Origin: Methylocystis parvus OBBP
Lineage (GTDB): Bacteria; Pseudomonadota; Alphaproteobacteria; Rhizobiales; Beijerinckiaceae
DNA length: 64,000 bases
Direction: 5' to 3'
NCBI RefSeq assembly: GCF_027571405.1
Contig: NZ_CP092970.1
Location: 62,001-126,000 of the forward strand
In this document: positions 45,357 through 54,082 of the stretch, one piece after another
Numbering within the stretch: the first letter of the stretch is position 1
Layout: each line of letters starts with the position of its first letter
Program-made: the position numbers and the translations under genes
Notes under the pieces: generated by a model
What the model saw: the letters and a program-made list of their open reading frames with translations, nothing else
What the model was told of the DNA's origin: nothing
Databases searched by the model: none

Positions 45357-46194
45357 TCAGATCGTCGGCGCCGGCGGGGAAGATTTGAAGGCCCAGGGCA
45401 TCAGCTCGTCGATGCGCGATTGCGGGTGACCGTTGGCGATGGCCTCGAGGGTCGTCTTCATCCAAGCATAGGGCTCGACGCGATTGAGCTTACAAGTCGC
45501 AATGAGTGAAGCGAGACGCGACCAGGAACGGCCGCCTTCATCGTGCCCAGCGAATAGCGCATTTTTGCGCGTAAGAGTCAGCGGCCTGATTTGATTCTCG
45601 ACCAGGTTGGTAGGCGACGCCCGAACAACCCTTCGAACAAGCGTAGCGAGGCCGCACGGTCTCGATGACGCGATATTGCGCGGGCGTCACGTCGAGGCGG
45701 CAGACGCGGTCCTCGCCGATCCGAACCATCTGGCCGCAGCCGCAGGGACAAGCGAGGCTCGAGGGCTCGATCACGCGCTCGACGTGCGGCAGATGAGCAG
45801 GAAAGGCGCGCGCAGCGCGGTTGGCTCTTTTGCTCCCGAGCGGGCGTCCCGAACGGCGCGCGCGACCGTCCTCACCTTCCTGGATTTCGGCGACGGCGAT
45901 CTCGATGTCTTCGAGCATGAGCTGCAATTGATCGGAATCGAACTTCTCCGAGCGCTTGCCGAAACGCGCGCGTTCGTATTCCTTGATGAGCAGCTGGAGA
46001 CGTTCGACCGTCTCCTTGGACGCGGCCAGCTCGCTCTCGACGTGAAGGCGCGCGGCAAGCTCGTGCTCGGCTCGCTGGCGCTCGCGATCCGCGCGGACCC
46101 GTTCGGCCTCGAGCATCGCGCGCTGAGCTTCGAACAACGCGCGCAGATCGGCGGGCAGCTCCGCAAGTCCGGCGGGATCGAAGCTCGGCGTCAT
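45357..46194 (-). pseudogene. IS66 TnpC with large central deletion
   Basis: From MTPSFDPAGLAELPADLRAL: coiled-coil, basic region FGKRSEKFD, zinc-binding CPCGCGQM and CSKGCSG. Near 45610 the sequence jumps, in a different frame, to the C-terminus ENQIRPLTLTRKNALFAGHD, then SLIATCKLNRVEPYAWM, ending at 45357. The DDE domain (~250 residues) is gone. Confidence 0.85.
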
Positions 46195-46255
46195 GCAACG
46201 CAATCTATCTGATGCGAGGCGCCGCGCCGAACGAATAAAACCCGGCGGATCCGAG

Positions 46256-46609
46256 TCAGTTTGCCGCAGCCGGAGCGGCCATGACCGGCTCGCCGACACG
46301 CTTCCAGTTCAGCCCGTCGAACAGCGCTTCGAACTGAACCCGGGTGAGTTGGAGAACGCCACCACCGATCTGCGGCCAAACGAAGCCGTCCTCGGCCAAG
46401 CGTTTGTAGATCATGACGAGTTCGGTTCCATCCCACAGCAAAATCTTCAAGCGATCCTTCCGCTTCGAACGGAACACGACGATCAAGCCAGAATGCGAAT
46501 CGAGCCCGAGCGTGTTCTGCACGAAAGCGGCCAGCGCGTCATGCCCGCAGCGAAAATCGACGGGACGAACGGCGAGCACGATCCGCAGTCCCTGAGCTGG
46601 GCTAATCAT
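46256..46609 (-). CDS. tnpB: IS66 TnpB (Orf2)
   Basis: 117 aa: VRPVDFRCGHDALAAFVQ, LFVFRSKRKDRLKILLWDG-type core and YKRLAEDGFVWP, typical of IS66 Orf2. Accessory protein for transposition. Its ATG overlaps the tnpA stop. Confidence 0.9.
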   Translation of the reverse strand: MISPAQGLRIVLAVRPVDFRCGHDALAAFVQNTLGLDSHSGLIVVFRSKRKDRLKILLWDGTELVMIYKRLAEDGFVWPQIGGGVLQLTRVQFEALFDGLNWKRVGEPVMAAPAAAN

Positions 46610-47016
46610 GCGCTGCGGTCCAACGCCGTCACGATCTCGGCGATGCGTGTCGATGCGGCGTCGCTCTCCAGACGCAGCAGCACCTTGCCGACGACGATCT
46701 CGATCTTTGCCGCGGTCTTTCTGTGAGCGGCGACGTCCTCGATTGCAATCTCAACGAACTCGCCAGGCTCGTCGATCACGAGCGCAAGATGCCCCGAGCG
46801 CGCCGCGCGACGCCAATGTGTCGGCTGCTGCGAGCGCAAGCCGTACTTGCGCGCCACGTCGGCGACACGAGCCCCCGGCGCAAGGCTTTCCCGAACAATC
46901 CGTCCCTTCTGCTCCTTCGACCAAAGCCGACGGCCCGATCGTGAACGACGAAAATCGACGCGTTCGACAAATCCAGCGCCTTCAATCGCATTGGCCTTCG
47001 TGCGTGCACTCATCAT
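46606..47016 (-). CDS. tnpA: IS66 TnpA (Orf1)
   Basis: 136 aa: RSRSGRRLWSKEQKGRIVRE, VADVARKYGLRSQQPTHWRR and a short acidic C-terminus. The HTH-bearing Orf1 of IS66 elements. Intact, though the element cannot move on its own without TnpC. Confidence 0.85.
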   Translation of the reverse strand: MMSARTKANAIEGAGFVERVDFRRSRSGRRLWSKEQKGRIVRESLAPGARVADVARKYGLRSQQPTHWRRAARSGHLALVIDEPGEFVEIAIEDVAAHRKTAAKIEIVVGKVLLRLESDAASTRIAEIVTALDRSA

Positions 47017-47281
47017 TGGATCCTTCCAGAGACAGGATGTCTCTAAAAGAATCTCACATCAGCGAATCCGCACGAACCCAAAAAATCAATGGGGCAAAAG
47101 CGGCGCTTACTCTACAACGCGGCCGTGGCCGCCTTGCCTTTTGGCCGATCGGCGACGCCTTCGAGCGGGCGGGACAGGAGAAGCATCCCGTGATCGCCAG
47201 GGACAGAGCGACAGGCCCGTGAGCCAAATCGCAGAGTTCGGCCAAACAAGCGCTCGGGATTTCTCCTTCAAATTCCGTTAT

Positions 47282-48409
47282 TCAGGGTCGGCTGTCTGAC
47301 TTTCCTTGGAGTCGTTGACTGAACGCCACCCCTTTTTGTTGAAGGAAAAGATGACGGCGTGAGGCGCGCGGCAGCCGTTTTTCTATCGTTTCGATTCCTC
47401 TGCGCAAAGTCTCGCAATGTTCTGGAAAGGGCTTGGGATTGCCAGGATTCCTAATTTCCATTTCTCCAAGACAGGATCGACACCACGGGCGCACCCGGCA
47501 GTCCCGGCACTCCGCAATATCCGCTTTCGTCAGAACATCGGCCTGAGCGCTGATTGATGTCCGGTAGGCCGGATTGTTTGTCGACATATTACACGTATAC
47601 AAATCGCCGTCGCTTGCTATAGCAAGATTGGAAACGCCAGCAGGGCAAATGCGATCCGTCGCCCGCACGGTCATCGCTGCGATCATCGCGCCGAGCAATC
47701 CGTAAGACATGACATTTCCCTTCTCAAATTCATCAATGGAAAAATTTATCGCGTCAATTTGCGTGTCGACGACGGCTCGCCAGTCCCCTTCATGATTGAA
47801 GCCCAGCTCATCATGCGGCGCCGTCGACGCGGGAACGATCTCGATCACGCCAGCGCCGATGGATTTGAAGTATCTCAACAGGTCCGTGATCGAAAGGCCG
47901 GACTGCAAATGTCTGCGTGTGTATGTGCAATAAACGTCGAATGGAATTTCCTCGCATCGAAGCATCTCAATATTACTCATGATTTTGCCATGACTGCCTT
48001 GTCCTCCTTTTGTCGGTCTTAGGGCATCATGGATTTTTTCTGGACCATCAACGCTCACAAGCAATGCAAAGCGATATTTGGTGAAGAGAGTGATATGTTC
48101 TTTCGACAGAAAAGTGAGATTCGTAACGACGCATAGGGAAGGCCTATTGAGCAAAATTCCGTCTTGCATCAAGACATCTATCTCTTCGGCGACGGCCGTC
48201 AGCGCAGGAAGGTTGAGCAGCGGTTCGCCGCCGATAAACTGAACGATTTTTATGAATCGGTGCTCCTGCGCCGCCTCTCGAAATCTGGTCACAGCGAGTT
48301 CGGGTGTGATTACGCTCGCTGAGCCCCCATATTCTCCGCCGAGCGCATAGCAGTATTTGCACCCGAGGTTGCATGTCTGAGCGGCGTTGATTGTCAAACG
48401 GCTCAACAT
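47282..48409 (-). CDS. radical SAM/SPASM peptide maturase
   Basis: 375 aa. The N-terminal CNLGCKYCYALGGEYGG holds the CxxxCxxC [4Fe-4S]/SAM motif; FIGGEPLLN and VTNLTFLS follow. The C-terminal SPASM domain shows CPAGVSNLAIASDGDLYTCN and ECRDCRVRPWCRSC, for auxiliary clusters. Such enzymes crosslink RiPP precursor peptides (sactipeptide or ranthipeptide thioethers). AAGGGAG lies 8 bp before the ATG. It is boxed between an IS66 remnant and a transposon, so partner genes were probably lost; an AAGGAG site after its stop (47264-47270) suggests a third gene once followed. Confidence 0.88.
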   Translation of the reverse strand: MLSRLTINAAQTCNLGCKYCYALGGEYGGSASVITPELAVTRFREAAQEHRFIKIVQFIGGEPLLNLPALTAVAEEIDVLMQDGILLNRPSLCVVTNLTFLSKEHITLFTKYRFALLVSVDGPEKIHDALRPTKGGQGSHGKIMSNIEMLRCEEIPFDVYCTYTRRHLQSGLSITDLLRYFKSIGAGVIEIVPASTAPHDELGFNHEGDWRAVVDTQIDAINFSIDEFEKGNVMSYGLLGAMIAAMTVRATDRICPAGVSNLAIASDGDLYTCNMSTNNPAYRTSISAQADVLTKADIAECRDCRVRPWCRSCLGEMEIRNPGNPKPFPEHCETLRRGIETIEKRLPRASRRHLFLQQKGVAFSQRLQGKSDSRP

Positions 48410-48609
48410 AGTTCAGACTCCCTTGATCCATAAAAACAATCACCGTCGCCGGAAAGGACTCGCGGGGCGAGGCCGGATAATTTTCTGTGCACCCAATTGA
48501 GCCATTGCGCGAGGTCCATGAGAAACCAGACATTCACGAAAGCGCCCGCCAATCGTAGCTCGTTGGACGAGAACGGCTATCCGCTGAGAGCCCGATGTAA
48601 CCAATCCAT
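48403..48609 (-). pseudogene. possible RiPP precursor frame with in-frame amber stop
   Basis: An ATG at 48609 with a good GAGAGGGG site opens MDWLHRALSG, then TAG (48579-48577). The same frame continues open for 58 more codons with a hydrophobic WFLMDLAQWLNWVHRKLSG and a Cys-containing tail GDGDCFYGSRESELC, and its stop overlaps the maturase start. Position, size and Cys pair suit a precursor peptide. A shorter translation from GTG 48537 or ATG 48519 is possible. A competing 64-codon frame (48440-48634) exists. Uncertain. Confidence 0.35.
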
Positions 48610-48733
48610 AGCAAACCCCTCTCACCACTTCCATTCGGCACGTATACGGCTGTCACGTTGCGCTTAAATGCAAGAATGCGGTGGTTCGTATGCATTGCTG
48701 CAGCTTATTTGAGAATCTTTTGGAGCATTATTA

Positions 48734-49642
48734 TCAATTATGCTGCAATAATGATAATGGCTCGGGGCCCGGGTGGGTGCTGAGCATGGTCGAGACGAGT
48801 TCGCTAAAGCGCGTGCGGTTTTGACCAATGATTTTGCTTTGGAGCCATGTCAACATGGCGGGTCCTTCGCGTTCGACGATCGAGACTCCCGCGAGAAGCG
48901 CAGGGCGTAGCCAAAGCGGTAAGATCGGGTTTGCCGCGGAGGGCAGCGAGATCTGGTTTTCCACGACAATGGCGTCCGCTTCCGGAACGACGACGCCAAG
49001 AAGTCGGAAGCTTCCGCTGCGTTTCAAATGTGCTGTTCTTGGGTCGCGTCGCATCAGCAGGAGACGCGCCAGCTCCGTTGGCGATGCCCACGCTCGAACG
49101 CCTCGTTCCGCTTCATCGTCGATCAGACGTTGGCCGTCGAGTGCGTCAGTCCAATAGTCGGCGAACGGGGAAGGGTTTGAACGCTTGTCGCCGTCGATAA
49201 GCTGCGAACAACATTGCGGGCAAGTGAGACGCCATCCGAGAAGTTGACTTCGTCGTACAGGCTCTGGCCCACTCGAATTCGCTTGGCGCGCGCAAGCCGC
49301 GCAGAACTGCATTGGCTTCGCGGCGATCAGTCGGCAGGACTTTGGCAAGATGTTCGAGAGGCTCATTCGTCGAACATTAGCCGCGTCCGTTCTGAACATT
49401 GAAGCGACACGAGACGCTTGTTCGTCAGTCAACACTAAATCGACCGCGCGCAGCGATGATATGGCGTCCAAGCAATGGCGAAGCATAGCGAGAGGCGGGA
49501 CGTCGTAGAAGGTGGCGTGTCGATGAATCCAGGATGACAAGAGTTCATCCGTCAGCGGTGGAAGCACGACCGGCAGCTGGTCGCAATGAGGAAGCTTGGG
49601 CGTCACGCGAACGCCGCTTCCATATCGAGTTCTGGCTGCCAA
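48734..49642 (-). CDS. tniQ: TniQ-family transposition protein (copy 2)
   Basis: 302 aa, the same length and plan as copy 1 (LLSSWIHRHATFY, FCAACARQ, LTCPQCCSQL) but only moderately similar outside the first ~30 residues, which are the shared block. It appears intact. TniQ proteins set target choice, so the two elements may have had different target preferences. Confidence 0.88.
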   Translation of the reverse strand: MAARTRYGSGVRVTPKLPHCDQLPVVLPPLTDELLSSWIHRHATFYDVPPLAMLRHCLDAISSLRAVDLVLTDEQASRVASMFRTDAANVRRMSLSNILPKSCRLIAAKPMQFCAACARQANSSGPEPVRRSQLLGWRLTCPQCCSQLIDGDKRSNPSPFADYWTDALDGQRLIDDEAERGVRAWASPTELARLLLMRRDPRTAHLKRSGSFRLLGVVVPEADAIVVENQISLPSAANPILPLWLRPALLAGVSIVEREGPAMLTWLQSKIIGQNRTRFSELVSTMLSTHPGPEPLSLLQHN

Positions 49643-50484
49643 CTCTCGATGGCTTCGTCGCAGATTTGCTCTCTTCCAGTTTCAACCGCCTCCACGGCGA
49701 GATTGTTGATCAGATGGAAGATGTTTGCCGTGATGCCCTCGGTCACTTGAAGCATCCAACGCAATGATTTCGGGCTGAGCACGGAAGGATTGCGTAAGGG
49801 CGTGTTGCGCAGAATGGACGCGACGAGCGCTTCAAATTGTTCATCCGCCGCCCAACGGTTCAACGTGAACTGTTCAAAACGGCGGGCGAGTTGAACATCC
49901 CCGCTGATCGCTTCACGCGCTTCGTTGACGCCAAAGCAGACGAGCGAGATTTGGAGGCGATTGCTCAGGAATCGAAGGGTGTTGAGCACGACCCTCTGTT
50001 CCCGATAGGAGCCCGCGAGAATATTATGGACTTCGTCGATAACGAGCACCTGAACGCCGATCGCCTCCATGATCCGCAATGCAGACTGCTCCATCTGCGC
50101 AATGTCTGCACGGGGGCGCTGTGGCGCGCCGAGGAGCGTGAGCAGTTCAGCATAGAAGCGGCGTTCTCCCGGTCGACTGGTCATCTCCATCGCGAGTACA
50201 GGCGTTCGGAGCGCGCCCGTGACCGCATTGAAACCCGGCGGGTGTTCGTCACGGAATCGCTTCATGATCATGGTTTTGCCCATGCCGCTGTCGCCATAAA
50301 TCGCAACGGATGGCATCCTCGTTCCCCGAGGATGGTTGAGCAGGAGCCCCAAACGGTCGAGGGCCTGTTTGGCCCGCGGATACAGAACCCAACGGCGCGA
50401 CTTTATTGCGCGGATGCGACGTTCATCGGATTCCGAGAGAAGTGCGGCGGCGGCAGGCGTCAGATGGGAGCTTACATCGTTCAT
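49603..50484 (-). CDS. tniB: TniB-family AAA+ ATPase (copy 2)
   Basis: 293 aa, the same protein as copy 1 at 12128-13009: Walker A YGDSGMGKTM, Walker B VLVIDEVHNIL. Lies within the 2417-bp repeat. Confidence 0.92.
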   Translation of the reverse strand: MNDVSSHLTPAAAALLSESDERRIRAIKSRRWVLYPRAKQALDRLGLLLNHPRGTRMPSVAIYGDSGMGKTMIMKRFRDEHPPGFNAVTGALRTPVLAMEMTSRPGERRFYAELLTLLGAPQRPRADIAQMEQSALRIMEAIGVQVLVIDEVHNILAGSYREQRVVLNTLRFLSNRLQISLVCFGVNEAREAISGDVQLARRFEQFTLNRWAADEQFEALVASILRNTPLRNPSVLSPKSLRWMLQVTEGITANIFHLINNLAVEAVETGREQICDEAIESWQPELDMEAAFA

Positions 50485-50496
50485 GTCAGCATCCGT

Positions 50497-51967
50497 TCAG
50501 TCCGAGTCTTCAACAAAGGGCACTGGCTGTCTGGAATCGACGCCGCGCAGCGAGCCCCAGCCGTTGCGATCTCCCTTGGATTTTGAACCGGCGGCCTTTC
50601 CGCGTCGAGACGCATTCGTCTTCCTTTTCGCGTCGTCAACAAGTTCTCGCTGAGCCATCGCGGTGCGGATAATCGAGCGCATATCGACTTCGCGGCGTCC
50701 TTGCGCCAGTAGGGCGCGCCGCGCCGTCAACGCCTCGCGCAGCGTCACTGACGGCAAGGTTACATCGGCATAGCGAGCCTCGATAAAATTGCCGGAGGGT
50801 CGCCGAATGAAGATTCGCGACATGTCGCGGGGATCATATTTTACCAGGAGCCGTCGCTTGGTTCTGCCGACATCGGCGCTGAGCGCCGAGGACCAGTAAC
50901 GCAAATTGAACAGATGGATCCCGTCCGGGCGCAATGTGCGTTCCTCTTCAGGCAAAAAGGTCAACCAGAAGCGCATCCGATCGTGAGGTAAGCGGAGCGG
51001 AATGTCTCCCTCGCGTTCTCGCCATACAGCGATTGGCGGACGACACAAACTGCTATGAATCGATTGATGGTACGAACCGACGATTTCGAGGGCAATGTAC
51101 CGCTCGACTTCACGCAGGGTCAGGGCCGCGTTTAGCTTCGGATCATACTCGCCACGCTCTGCGATATTGCTGGATGTCGAGCCGGGCAGGAGGTGAACGG
51201 CGCCCATCTGCGTTCCGATTAGGCGTTCGATATGTCCGCCATAGTGCGGCGTGCGGCATGGCCTCCACTGAATATTCATTCCGGCGTCTTCACAGCCGCG
51301 GATAAAGGCGCGGCTGCGAAATTCGGGGCCGTTATCGACATGCAGCACTGCCGGCAGCCCCGCAACCGGCCATAGTTCGTCGATCTCCCGATCCTTCAGC
51401 CATGCCGATTTGTCGAAAACCGAATGAAGCAGACAAAGACTCACGGACAAACGAGAGGGAGCGTCCATTGTCAGATAGAAGCCCGTCACCATGCGACTGA
51501 ACACGTCAATCGCGAGCGTCAGCCACGGACGGCCGATTGGCTCGCGCGTTTCTTCATCGACGACGATGATGTCCGCTCTGGTGTGATCAACCTGGACAAG
51601 TTCCAAAGGCTGAGACGCGCCCAGCTCTCCGGGCGTCGGCGTTGTCGCCTTGACGATCGACGTTTCTCCACGTCGCTTCGCTCGCCGTTGAAGGTCGATA
51701 CTTTCTAAACGATTTTTGATCGTGCGCCAATTCGGCGCCTTAAAACCGGCAGCCAAGCATTTGGTCTGCACTTCGCGAACCAGTCGCGAGAAGGGCGGTC
51801 GTGTTGGCTTGAGATAGAAGCGCGAAATTGTCGCGCGGATAATTCCATCCCGCTCCTTGTCCAGCGTGTGATGATCCTTCCGCCGTCCGCGCTTACGATC
51901 GACTAGTGCGGAGACGGCTCCTCCCTTTCGAAAGAGCCGGACCAATCGATAAGCCGTGGCCTGGCTC
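50497..51967 (-). pseudogene. tniA: TniA transposase lacking N-terminus (copy 2)
   Basis: The same as copy 1 from QATAYRLVRLFRKGG onward, with all three catalytic residues, but the first ~55 codons and the promoter are replaced by unrelated sequence. The next in-frame start candidate gives ~482 residues lacking part of the N-terminal HTH, so end recognition is probably lost. Confidence 0.88.
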
Positions 51968-51989
51968 CCAACGATTTACGCTGTTCTTG

Positions 51990-52023
51990 GAGGGGTCCCG
52001 ATCGGCGCCGATTGGGACCCCTC
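51990..52023. repeat. 34-nt near-perfect palindrome
   Basis: Centred on GGCGCC, arms GAGGGGTCCC and GGGACCCCTC with a single mismatch. It lies 22 bp beyond the truncated transposon. No U-tract. The rest of 52024-52314 holds no gene I can support. Confidence 0.55.
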
Positions 52024-52314
52024 TCCATCGTCGAATCCAGGCACAATATCAAAATGTTGAGAATGAACTTCGTGGTGTCATTCTCCCACGCCTATTCACA
52101 CCCGCTTTCCAACCCGACTTTCGCGCGCTCGCCACCCAAGACAAATCCTGCAAACATCGTCATCGCTACTCTGCATTCGTCGTCCAACGAATTACCAGCG
52201 ATAGGATCTTTCCCGCCGCCGGAGAGCAGCAACCTCATGTATGGGATGTATTACAAGGCCCGGACCGGAACTGAGCGAGCGCGTAATCCCCCGCCCGAGG
52301 GCCAAAAACGCCGG

Positions 52315-53748
52315 TCACAAGCCATCTCGACTGTTCAACCTAGCGGCACGAGGCGTTAGCCCCAGCCAGGCGGCTATGCCAGGCGTAAAACGCTTCGCGG
52401 CGGCTTCGAAGCAGAATACTGCGACAAGCGACACACCGAGCGTCGGCAAGAACAGGCCGATAAGAAGAATTAGCAGCACCAACGCCGGCGCAAGACGCGG
52501 CGGCTCGGCGAGCGCCGGCGGTGCGCCGAGCGCGCCCGCTTGACGGCGACGCAGCCACATCAGCAGCGAGGAGACGACGAGCGCCAGGAAGGAAAGCGCT
52601 GTGAAGAGGCCGAGAAGTTGGTTCGCGACGCCGAACAAATGCCCTTCATGCGCGGCGATGCCGACGCCGACGACTTTGTCGATCATCGCTTTGCCCGAAA
52701 AATCCTCGCGGTTCACCAGAGCGAAACTCGTCGGATCGAAACTCAAAGTCTTCTGTTGTGGCCGGTTTTGCGTCGCCGAACGCACCTGCCAGTTTGGATT
52801 TTTCGGCGAAGGCGGCGTGAGAATGACCGGCGCCGCCAGATGCTCGGGGCGCGCGAGCTGGGCGACCCGGTCAAAACCTTCGAGTCGCTTCGAAGCGGCG
52901 TCATGCTTCATTCCGGCGTGATCCCTATGCTCCGCATGCTCATCCGCGGCGCGCGGCGCGCTGTTATACTCCGCCATGCGTTGCGCCTTCTCCGACGCCG
53001 GCCCCGTTGTCCAGTCGACCTGTTGCTGTGGCTGGGAAGGCGCGTCTCGCGCCATTTTGAATCCCTCGCCCCAGACCACCGTCCAAGGCAATCCCGAGAC
53101 CAGAAGGAACAGCGCGAAAAAGGAAACATAGAAACCGGTCACCGCATGCAGATCACGCAGGAACGGGCGCCCGTCGCGCGGATAAAGCAGGCCGGCGAGC
53201 CCGCCGCCGCGCGGCCACCACATGTAAAGCCCTGTGATGATCATCACGATTGCCCAGGCGCCGGCCAACTCCAGCATGATCGCGCCGGGCTTGCCGAGCA
53301 GCATCGAACCATGAATGTCGTGCATGAACGACGAAAGGCGCCATTTCTCGTCCTGGACCGCCAGAATTTCCAGCGTGTCAGGCCGCACCAGAACACGTTG
53401 CTCACGGCCAGTCTCGTCCATCACCGAAACGCGCGCTGCGTCGGTGGTGTCTTCGCGTAATTCGAGGCCCTTGATGCGCGAGTCGGGAACAGCGGCGAGC
53501 GCCGTCTCGACCTGATCGTCGAGCGAGCGTGGCGCGCCCGACAGCGTCATATGCGTATAGGGCCGATCGAAATAAGCGTCGATCTGCGGCTTGAAGAGAT
53601 AGACCGAGCCTGACAGCGCGAGGATAGTTACGAAAGGCAGACAGAACAGCCCTGCGTAGAAATGCCAGCGCCAGATCATGCGATAAAAGGCGGCGTGATC
53701 AACGCGCCGTCTCTCCCGCGCTTCAATCGAACCGACTGCATTAGTCAT
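52315..53748 (-). CDS. PepSY-associated TM protein
   Basis: 477 aa from MTNAVGSIEARERRR. First TM helix in WRWHFYAGLFCLPFVTILAL, SGSVYLFKPQ, then a PepSY domain and LSSFMHDIHGSMLLGKPG, further TM helices (GAWAIVMIITGLYMWWPR; FYVSFFALFLLVSGLPW), a His-rich loop (DEHAEHRDHAGMKHD), and AAHEGHLFGVANQLLGLF. Such proteins accompany TonB receptors and are thought to act as inner-membrane reductases for metal chelates. Its own transcript, near the TonB cluster. Confidence 0.88.
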   Translation of the reverse strand: MTNAVGSIEARERRRVDHAAFYRMIWRWHFYAGLFCLPFVTILALSGSVYLFKPQIDAYFDRPYTHMTLSGAPRSLDDQVETALAAVPDSRIKGLELREDTTDAARVSVMDETGREQRVLVRPDTLEILAVQDEKWRLSSFMHDIHGSMLLGKPGAIMLELAGAWAIVMIITGLYMWWPRGGGLAGLLYPRDGRPFLRDLHAVTGFYVSFFALFLLVSGLPWTVVWGEGFKMARDAPSQPQQQVDWTTGPASEKAQRMAEYNSAPRAADEHAEHRDHAGMKHDAASKRLEGFDRVAQLARPEHLAAPVILTPPSPKNPNWQVRSATQNRPQQKTLSFDPTSFALVNREDFSGKAMIDKVVGVGIAAHEGHLFGVANQLLGLFTALSFLALVVSSLLMWLRRRQAGALGAPPALAEPPRLAPALVLLILLIGLFLPTLGVSLVAVFCFEAAAKRFTPGIAAWLGLTPRAARLNSRDGL

Positions 53749-54082
53749 CGGGGCCTCCATACCTCTCAAGCGCGTCCGCAAGGCGCTCGGCCCAGACTAT
53801 GCCGCGAAATCGATGAATTGCAATGGCGCAGAATCGTGGCGGCCCGTAGCGTCGCTGAGCGGAACGCCGAACAATCTCTACATCCAACCATTGACCGTAT
53901 CGCATAATTAAGCACTCATCCCCGGAAAAAACGGAAGCCTTATGGTGTGAGCCGCTCAGCCACGGTGTCGCTGACGCACTCCAATTTGCTTTGGCCGCCA
54001 ACAGACGGCGCCGCGCTCGCACGGAGCGAAAGTACAACATAGATTTATATGACAAACTGCAACCGTCGATTACCAAGTTGCG
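53749..54082. other. intergenic, nothing recognised
   Basis: 334 bp between the PepSY gene and the histidine kinase gene (both minus). The open frames have no family features; no terminator hairpin is obvious. It should hold the promoter of the PepSY gene. Confidence 0.4.

Larger units (their letters stand above)
45233..47110 (-). mobile_element. IS66-family element, internally deleted
   Basis: Inverted repeats GTAAGCGCCG at 45233 and, on the other strand, at 47110. Gene order tnpA-tnpB-tnpC is complete but tnpC lacks its catalytic core. Flanking 8-mers (cgtttact, tctacaac) do not match. It inserted into an IS5 copy. Confidence 0.85.
48651..51967 (-). mobile_element. TniABQ transposon, copy 2, lacking its right end
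   Basis: The left terminal repeat TGTCACGTTGCGCTTAA starts at 48651, with inner TTATCAATTATGCTGCAA repeats (48730-48760). The element stops inside tniA at 51967, where unrelated sequence begins, so the right end and the transposase N-terminus are absent. It abuts the radical SAM operon promoter region. Confidence 0.82.
49551..51967. repeat. 2417-bp direct repeat, copy 2
   Basis: Same block as 12076-14492, same orientation. Right boundary coincides with the truncation point of tniA; left boundary lies within tniQ. Confidence 0.9.

Noticed and set aside
52012..52359. 115-codon frame after transposon copy 2
   Set aside because: No ribosome site, biased composition, and its end overlaps the PepSY gene C-terminus.
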